Shown here one piece after another: positions 55,839 to 64,000 of a DNA stretch of 64,000 bases. Each line of letters opens with the position of its first letter. The stretch's first letter is position 1. The notes under the pieces are model-generated. The model worked only from the letters and a program-made list of their open reading frames with translations. It was not told the DNA's origin and did not search any database. This DNA is from Protonemura montana (taxonomy: Eukaryota; Arthropoda; Insecta; Plecoptera; Nemouridae): positions 19,123,277 to 19,187,276 of the forward strand of contig OX387607.1 in assembly GCA_947568835.1 (NCBI GenBank), in the 5' to 3' direction. The position numbers and the translations under genes are program-made.

Positions 55839-58800
55839 CCTAACCTTGCCACAGCCTGGTGGACTCTGACGTCACTAACTACAGTCGTGTTAGCCTAACC
55901 TTGCCACAGCCTGGTGGACTCTGACGTCACTAACTACAGTTGTGTTAGCCTAACCTTGCCACAGCCTGGTGGACTCTGACGTCACCAACTTCAGTCGTGT
56001 TAGCCTAACCTTGCCACAGCCTGGTGGACTCTGACGTCACTAACTACAGTTGTGTTAGCCTAACCTTGCCACAGCCTGGTGGACTCTGACTACAGTTGTG
56101 TTAGCCTTGCCTTGCCACAGCCTGGTGGACTCTGACTACAGTTGTTTTAGCCTAACCTTGCCACAACCTGGTGGACTCTGACTACAGTTGTGTTAGCCTT
56201 GCCTTGCCACAGCCTGGTGGACTATGACTACAGTTGTGTTAGCCTTACCTTGCCACAACCTGGTGGACTCTGACTACAGTCGTGTTAGCCTAACCTTGCC
56301 ACAGCCTGGTGGACTCTGACTACAGTTGTGTTAGCCTTACCTTGCCACAGCCTGGTGGACTCTGACTACAGTTGTGTTAACCTAACCTTTTCACAGCCTG
56401 GTGGACTCTGACGTCACTAACTACAGTCGTGTTAGCCTAGCCTTGCCACAGCCTGGTGGACTCTGACGTCACTAACTACAGTTGTGTTAGCCTAACCTTG
56501 CCACAGCCTGGTGGACTCTGACGTCACTAACTACAGTCGTGTTAGCCTAACCTTGCCACAGCCTAGTGGACTCTGACGTCACTAACTACAGTCGTGTTAG
56601 CCTAACCTTGCCACAGCCTGGTGGACTTTGACGTCACTAACTACAGTCGTGTTAGCCTAACCTTGCCACAGCCTGGTGGACTCTGACGTCACTAACTACA
56701 GTTGTGTTAGCCTTACCTTGCCACAGCCTGGTGGACTCTGACGTCACTAACTACAGTCGTGTTAGCCTAACCTTGCCACAGCCTGGTGGACTCTGACTAC
56801 AGTCGTGTTAGCCTTACCTTACCACTGCCTGGTGGATTCTGACGTCACTAACTACAGTCGTGTTAGCCTAACCTTGCCACAGCCTGGTGGACTCTGACGT
56901 CACTAACTACAGTCGTGTTAGCCTAACCTAGCCACGGCCTGGTGGACTCTGACGTCACTAACTACAGTCGTGTTAGCCTAACCTTGCCACAGCCTGGTGG
57001 ACTCTGACGTCACTAACTACAGTCGTGTTAGCCTAACCTTGCCACAGCCTGGTGGACTCTGACGTCACTAACTACAGTCGTGTTAGCCTAACCTTGCCAC
57101 AGCCTGGTGGACTCTGACGTCACTAACTACAGTCGTGTTAGCCTAACCTTGCCACAGCCTGGTGGACTCTGACGTCACTAACTACAGTTGTGTTAGCCTA
57201 ACCTTGCCACGGCCTGGTGGACTCTGACGTCACTAACTACAGTCGTGTTAGCCTAACCTTGCCACAGCCTGGTGGACTCTGACGTCACTAACTACAGTCG
57301 TGTTAACCTAACCTTGCCACAGCCTGGTGGACTCTGACGTCACTAACTACAGTCGTGTTAGCCTAACCTTGCCACAGCCTGGTGGACTCTGACGTCACTA
57401 ACTACAGTTGTGTTAACCTAACCTTGCCACGGCCTGGTGGACTCTGACGTCACTAACTACAGTCGTGTTAGCCTAACCTTGCCACAGCCTGGTGGACTCT
57501 GACGTCACCAACTACAGTCGTGTTAGCCTTACCTTGCCACAGCCTGGTGGACTCTGACGTCACTAACTACAGTCGTTTTAGCCTAACCTTGCCACAGCCT
57601 GGTGGACTCTGACGTCACTAACTACAGTCGTTTTAGCCTAACCTTGCCACAGCCTGGTGGACTCTGACGTCACTAACTACAGTCGTTTTAGCCTAACCTT
57701 GCCACAGCCTGGTGGACTCTGACGTCACTAACTACAGTTGTGTTGGCCTTACCTTGCCACAGCCTGGTGGACTCTGACGTCACTAACTACAGTCGTGTTA
57801 ACCTAACCTTGCCACAGCCTGGTGGACTCTGACGTCACCAACTTCAGTCGTGTGAGCCTAACCTTGCCACAGCCTGGTGGACTCTGACGTCACTAACTAC
57901 AGTCGTGTTAGCCTGACCTTGCCACAGCCTGGTGGACTCTGACGTCACTAACTACAGTCGTTTTAGCCTAACCTTGCCACAGCCTGGTGGACTCTGACGT
58001 CACTAACTACAGTCGTTTTAGCCTAACCTTGCCACAGCCTGGTGGACTCTGACGTCACCGACTACATTCGTGTTAGCCTAACCTTGCCACAGCCTGGTGG
58101 ACTCTGACTACAGTCGTGTTAGCCTTACCTTGCCACAGCCTGGTGGACTCTGACGTCACTAACTACAGTCGTGTTAGCCTAACCTTGCCACAGCCTGGTG
58201 GACTCTGACGTCACTAACTACAGTCGTTTTAGCCTAACCTTGCCACAGCCTGGTGGACTCTGACGTCACTAACTACAGTCGTTTTAGCCTAACCTTGCCA
58301 CAGCCTGGTGGACTCTGACGTCACTGACTACAGTCGTGTTAGACTTACCTTGCCACAGCCTGGTGGACTCTGACGTCACTAACTACAGTCGTGTTAGCCT
58401 AACCTTGCCACAGCCTGGTGGACTCTGACGTCACTAACTACAGTCGTGTTAACATAACCTTGCCACAGCCTGGTGGACTCTGACGTCACCAACTTCAGTC
58501 GTGTGAGCCTAACCTTGCCACAGCCTGGTGGACTCTGACGTCACCAACTACAGTCGTGTTGGCCTTACCTTGCCACAGCCTGGTGGACTCTTGACGTCAC
58601 TAACTACAGTCGTGTTAGCCTAACCTTGCCACAGCCTGGTGGACTCTGACGTCACTAACTACAGTCGTTTTAGCCTAACCTTGCCACAGCCTGGTGGACT
58701 CTGACGTCACTGACTTCATTCGTGTTAGCCTTACCTTGCCACAGCCTGGTGGACTCTGACGTCACTAACTACAGTCGTGTTAGCCTAACCTTGCCACAGC

Positions 58801-61800
58801 CTGGTGGACTCTGACGTCACTAACTACAGTCGTTTTAGCCTAACCTTGCCACAGCCTGGTGGACTCTGACGTCACTAACTACAGTCGTGTTAGCCTAACC
58901 TTGCCACAAGCTGGTGGACTCTGACTACAGTCGTGTTAGCCTAACCTTGCCACAGCCTGGTGGACTCTGACGTCACTAACTACAGTCGTGTTAGCCTAAC
59001 CTTGCCACAGCCTGGTGGACTCTGACGTCACTAACTACAGTCGTTTTAGCCTAACCTTGCCACAGCCTGGTGGACTCTGACGTCACTAACTACAGTCGTG
59101 TTAGCCTAACCTTGCCACAGCCTGGTGGACTCTGACGTCACTAACTACAGTTGTGTTAACCTAACCTTGCCACGGCCTGGTGGACTCTGACGTCACCAAC
59201 TACAGTCGTGTTAGCCTTTCCTTGCCACAGCCTGGTGGACTCTGACGTCACTAACTACAGTCGTGTTAGCCTTACCTTGCCACAGCCTGGTGGACTCTGA
59301 CGTCACTAACTACAGTCGTGTTAGCCTAACCTTGCCACAGCCTGGTGGACTCTGACGTCACTAACTACAGTCGTGTTAGCCTAACCTTGCCACAGCCTGG
59401 TGGACTCTGACGTCACTAACTACAGTCGTTTTAGCCTAACCTTGCCACAGCCTGGTGGACTCTGACGTCACTAACTACAGTCGTGTTAGCCTAACCTTGC
59501 CACAGCCTGGTGGACTCTGACGTCACTAACTACAGTTGTGTTAACCTAACCTTGCCACGGCCTGGTGGACTCTGACGTCACCAACTACAGTCGTGTTAGC
59601 CTTTCCTTGCCACAGCCTGGTGGACTCTGACGTCACTAACTACAGTCGTGTTAGCCTTACCTTGCCACAGCCTGGTGGACTCTGACGTCACTAACTACAG
59701 TCGTGTTAGCCTAACCTTGCCACAGCCTGGTGGACTCTGACGTCACTAACTACAGTCGTGTTAGCCTAACCTTGCCACAGCCTGGTGGACTCTGACGTCA
59801 CTAACTACAGTCGTTTTAGCCTAACCTTGCCACAGCCTGGTGGACTCTGACGTCACTAACTACAGTCGTTTTAGCCTAACCTTGCCACAGCCTGGTGGAC
59901 TCTGACGTCACTAACTACAGTCGTTTTAGCCTAACCTTGCCACAGCCTGGTGGACTCTGACGTCACCAACTTCAGTCGTGTGAGCCTAACCTTGCCACAG
60001 CCTGGTGGACTCTGACGTCACCAACTACAGTCGTGTTGGCCTTACCTTGCCACAGCCTGGTGGACTCTTGACGTCACTAACTACAGTCGTGTTAGCCTAA
60101 CCTTGCCACAGCCTGGTGGACTCTGACGTTACTAACTACAGTCGTTTTAGCCTAACCTTGCCACAGCCTGGTGGACTCTGACGTCACTAACTACAGTCGT
60201 TTTAGCCTAACCTTGCCACAGCCTGGTGGATTTGACGTCTCTAACTACAGTCGTGTTAGCCTAACCTTGCCACAGCCTGGTGGACTCTGACGTCACTAAC
60301 TACAGTTGTGTTAGCCTAACCTTGCCACAGCCTGGTGGACTCTGACGTCACCAACTTCAGTCGTGTTAGCCTAACCTTGCCACAGCCTGGTGGACTCTGA
60401 CGTCACTAACTACAGTTGTGTTAGCCTAACCTTGCCACAGCCTGGTGGACTCTGACTACAGTTGTGTTAGCCTTGCCTTGCCACAGCCTGGTGGACTCTG
60501 ACTACAGTTGTTTTAGCCTAACCTTGCCACAACCTGGTGGACTCTGACTACAGTTGTGTTAGCCTTGCCTTGCCACAGCCTGGTGGACTCTGACTACAGT
60601 TGTGTTAGCCTTACCTTGCCACAACCTGGTGGACTCTGACTACAGTCGTGTTAGCCTAACCTTGCCACAGCCTGGTGGACTCTGACTACAGTTGTGTTAG
60701 CCTTACCTTGCCACAGCCTGGTGGACTCTGACTACAGTTGTGTTAACCTAACCTTTTCACAGCCTGGTGGACTCTGACGTCACTAACTACAGTCGTGTTA
60801 GCCTAGCCTTGCCACATCCTGGTGGACTCTGACGTCACTAACTACAGTTGTGTTAGCCTAACCTTGCCACAGCCTGGTGGACTCTGACGTCACTAACTAC
60901 AGTCGTGTTAGCCTAACCTTGCCACAGCCTAGTGGACTCTGACGTCACTAACTACAGTCGTGTTAGCCTAACCTTGCCACAGCCTGGTGGACTTTGACGT
61001 CACTAACTACAGTCGTGTTAGCCTAACCTTGCCACAGCCTGGTGGACTCTGACGTCACTAACTACAGTCGTGTTAGCCTAACCTTGCCACAGCCTGGTGG
61101 ACTCTGACTACAGTCGTGTTAGCCTTACCTTACCACTGCCTGGTGGATTCTGACGTCACTAACTACAGTCGTGTTAGCCTAACCTTGCCACAGCCTGGTG
61201 GACTCTGACGTCACTAACTACAGTCGTGTTAGCCTAACCTAGCCACGGCCTGGTGGACTCTGACGTCACTAACTACAGTCGTGTTAGCCTAACCTTGCCA
61301 CAGCCTGGTGGACTCTGACGTCACTAACTACAGTCGTGTTAGCCTAACCTACCACAGCCTGGTGGTCTCTGACGTCACTAACTACAGTCGTGTTAGCCTA
61401 ACCTTGCCACAGCCTAGTGGACTCTGACGTCACTAACTACAGTCGTGTTAGCCTAACCTTGCCACAGCCTGGTGGACTCTGACGTCACTAACTACAGTTG
61501 TGTTAGCCTAACCTTGCCACGGCCTGGTGGACTCTGACGTCACTAACTACAGTCGTGTTAACCCAACCTTGCCACAGCCTGGTGGACTCTGACGTCACTA
61601 ACTACAGTCGTGTTAGCCTAACCTTGCCACAGCCTGGTGGACTCTGACGTCACTAACTACAGTCGTGTTAACCTAACCTTGCCACAGCCTGGTGGACTCT
61701 GACGTCACTAACTACAGTCGTGTTAGCCTAACCTTGCCACAGCCTGGTGGACTCTGACGTCACTAACTAAGTTGTGTTAACCTAACCTTGCCACGGCCTG

Positions 61801-64000
61801 GTGGACTCTGACGTCACTAACTACAGTCGTGTTAGCCTAACCTTGCCACAGCCTGGTGGACTCTGACGTCACCAACTACAGTCGTGTTAGCCTTACCTTG
61901 CCACAGCCTGGTGGACTCTGACGTCACTAACTACAGTCGTTTTAGCCTAACCTTGCCACAGCCTGGTGGACTCTGACGTCACTAACTACAGTCGTTTTAG
62001 CCTAACCTTGCCACAGCCTGGTGGACTCTGACGTCACTAACTACAGTCGTTTTAGCCTAACCTTGCCACAGCCTGGTGGACTCTGACGTCACTAACTACA
62101 GTTGTGTTGGCCTTACCTTGCCACAGCCTGGTGGACTCTGACGTCACTAACTACAGTCGTGTTAACCTAACCTTGCCACAGCCTGGTGGCCTCTGACGTC
62201 ACTAACTACAGTCGTTTTAGCCTAACCTTGCCACAGCCTGGTGGACTCTGACGTCACTAACTACAGTTGTGTTGGCCTTACCTTGCCACAGCCTGGTGGA
62301 CTCTGACGTCACCAACTACAGTCGTGTTAGCCTTACCTTGCCACAGCCTGGTGGCCTCTGACGTCACTAACTACAGTCGTTTTAGCCTAACCTTGCCACA
62401 GCCTGGTGGACTCTGACGTCACTAACTACAGTTGTGTTGGCCTTACCTTGCCACAGCCTGGTGGACTCTGACGTCACCAACTACAGTCGTGTTAGCCTTA
62501 CCTTGCCACAGCCTGGTGGCCTCTGACGTCACTAACTACAGTCGTTTTAGCCTAACCTTGCCACAGCCTGGTGGACTCTGACGTCACTAACTACAGTTGT
62601 GTTAGCCTTACCTTGCCACAGCCTGGTGGACTCTGACGTCACTAACTACAGTCGTTTTAGCCTAACCTTGCCACAGCCTGGTGGACTCTGACGTCACTAA
62701 CTACAGTTGTGTTGGCCTTACCTTGCCACAGCCTGGTGGACTCTGACGTCACTAACTACAGTCGTGTTAACCTAACCTTGCCACAGCCTGGTGGACTCTG
62801 ACGTCACCAACTTCAGTCGTGTGAGCCTAACCTTGCCACAGCCTGGTGGACTCTGACGTCACTAACTACAGTCGTGTTAGCCTGACCTTGCCACAGCCTG
62901 GTGGACTCTGACGTCACTAACTACGGTCGTTTTAGCCTAACCTTGCCACAGCCTGGTGGACTCTGACGTCACTAACTACAGTCGTTTTAGCCTAACCTTG
63001 CCACAGCCTGGTGGACTCTGACGTCACCGACTACATTCGTGTTAGCCTAACCTTGCCACAGCCTGGTGGACTCTGACTACAGTCGTGTTAGCCTTACCTT
63101 GCCACAGCCTGGTGGACTCTGACGTCACTAACTACAGTCGTGTTAGCCTAACCTTGCCACAGCCTGGTGGACTCTGACGTCACTAACTACAGTCGTTTTA
63201 GCCTAACCTTGCCACAGCCTGGTGGACTCTGACGTCACTAACTACAGTCGTTTTAGCCTAACCTTGCCACAGCCTGGTGGACTCTGACGTCACTGACTAC
63301 AGTCGTGTTAGACTTACCTTGCCACAGCCTGGTGGACTCTGACGTCACTAACTACAGTCGTGTTAGCCTAACCTTGCCACAGCCTGGTGGACTCTGACGT
63401 CACTAACTACAGTCGTGTTAACATAACCTTGCCACAGCCTGGTGGACTCTGACGTCACCAACTTCAGTCGTGTGAGCCTAACCTTGCCACAGCCTGGTGG
63501 ACTCTGACGTCACCAACTACAGTCGTGTTGGCCTTACCTTGCCACAGCCTGGTGGACTCTTGACGTCACTAACTACAGTCGTGTTAGCCTAACCTTGCCA
63601 CAGCCTGGTGGACTCTGACGTCACTAACTACAGTCGTTTTAGCCTAACCTTGCCACAGCCTGGTGGACTCTGACGTCACTGACTTCATTCGTGTTAGCCT
63701 TACCTTGCCACAGCCTGGTGGACTCTGACGTCACTAACTACAGTCGTGTTAGCCTAACCTTGCCACAGCCTGGTGGACTCTGACGTCACTAACTACAGTC
63801 GTGTTAGCCTAACCTTGCCACAGCCTGGTGGACTCTGACGTCACTAACTACAGTCGTTTTAGCCTAACCTTGCCACAGCCTGGTGGACTCTGACGTCACT
63901 AACTACAGTCGTGTTAGCCTAACCTTGCCACAGCCTGGTGGACTCTGACGTCACTAACTACAGTTGTGTTTACCTAACCTTGCCACGGCCTGGTGGACTC
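55839..64000. repeat. 55-bp satellite, roughly 145-150 units, most with a TGACGTCA octamer
   Basis: Unit CTAACCTTGCCACAGCCTGG, TGGACTCTGACGTCACTAAC, TACAGTCGTGTTAGC. A short variant lacks GTCACTAAC (46 bp) and the octamer; others carry CTCTTGACG or ACTACATTCG. The run 56081-56400 recurs at 60447-60766 (offset 4366 bp); the ATTCG variant at 58057 recurs 4969 bp later, so multi-kilobase higher-order duplications are present. The array continues past the window end, in the intron after exon 6 of the zinc-finger gene. Confidence 0.97.

Overview
Nuclear DNA of an arthropod, most likely an insect. Evidence: spliced genes with GT..AG introns, repeated AACCT/TTAGG-type tracts (insect telomere motif), and SINE tails ending in a conserved module with ATCATC runs. 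I lean towards a hemipteran-like genome but cannot name a species. The window is dominated by tandem repeats and short retroposons. Nothing bacterial or viral is evident.

Genes. (1) A tandem + strand cluster of four paralogous small four-helix membrane proteins resembling Snakeskin (Ssk)/MARVEL-like tetraspans: last exon of copy A (3704-3880), copy B (7429-9397), copy C (14171-17913) and copy D (21587-23503). B, C and D each have a first coding exon of exactly 60 nt and two phase-0 introns. (2) A single-exon secreted CAP/antigen-5-like protein on the - strand (23970-24764). (3) An orphan signal-peptide exon on the - strand (30140-30215). (4) A complete five-exon CD2BP2 homologue (U5 snRNP GYF-domain protein) on the - strand (38549-44255, 355 aa). 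(5) A multi-C2H2 zinc-finger gene on the + strand, divergent from CD2BP2 (46614 to beyond the window; six exons, 546 codons visible). (6) An unidentified - strand exon (53636-54071) inside intron 5 of the zinc-finger gene.

Repeats. Two SINE types recur. One has a tRNA-like core framed by inverted repeats. The other has a 5S rRNA-like head and a shared 3' tail. Both show internal tandem amplification: 52-bp units for the tRNA type, and 91/92-bp and 18-bp units for the 5S type. Independent minisatellites have periods of 118, 60, 34, 41, 133, 73, 26, 14, 12, 19, 5 and 55 bp. Several families occur at two or three separate places. The window ends in more than 8 kb of a 55-bp satellite in which most units carry a TGACGTCA (CRE) octamer.

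Regulatory observations. A 7-unit 60-bp array (4196-4628) has a perfect CTCF-type motif in six of seven units. The 19-bp array in CD2BP2 intron 4 repeats a branch-point consensus about 58 times, the nearest copy 22 nt from the 3' splice site. SINE tails or heads lie next to splice sites of copy B and of the zinc-finger gene. Long open frames inside the arrays are artefacts of stop-free repeat units.
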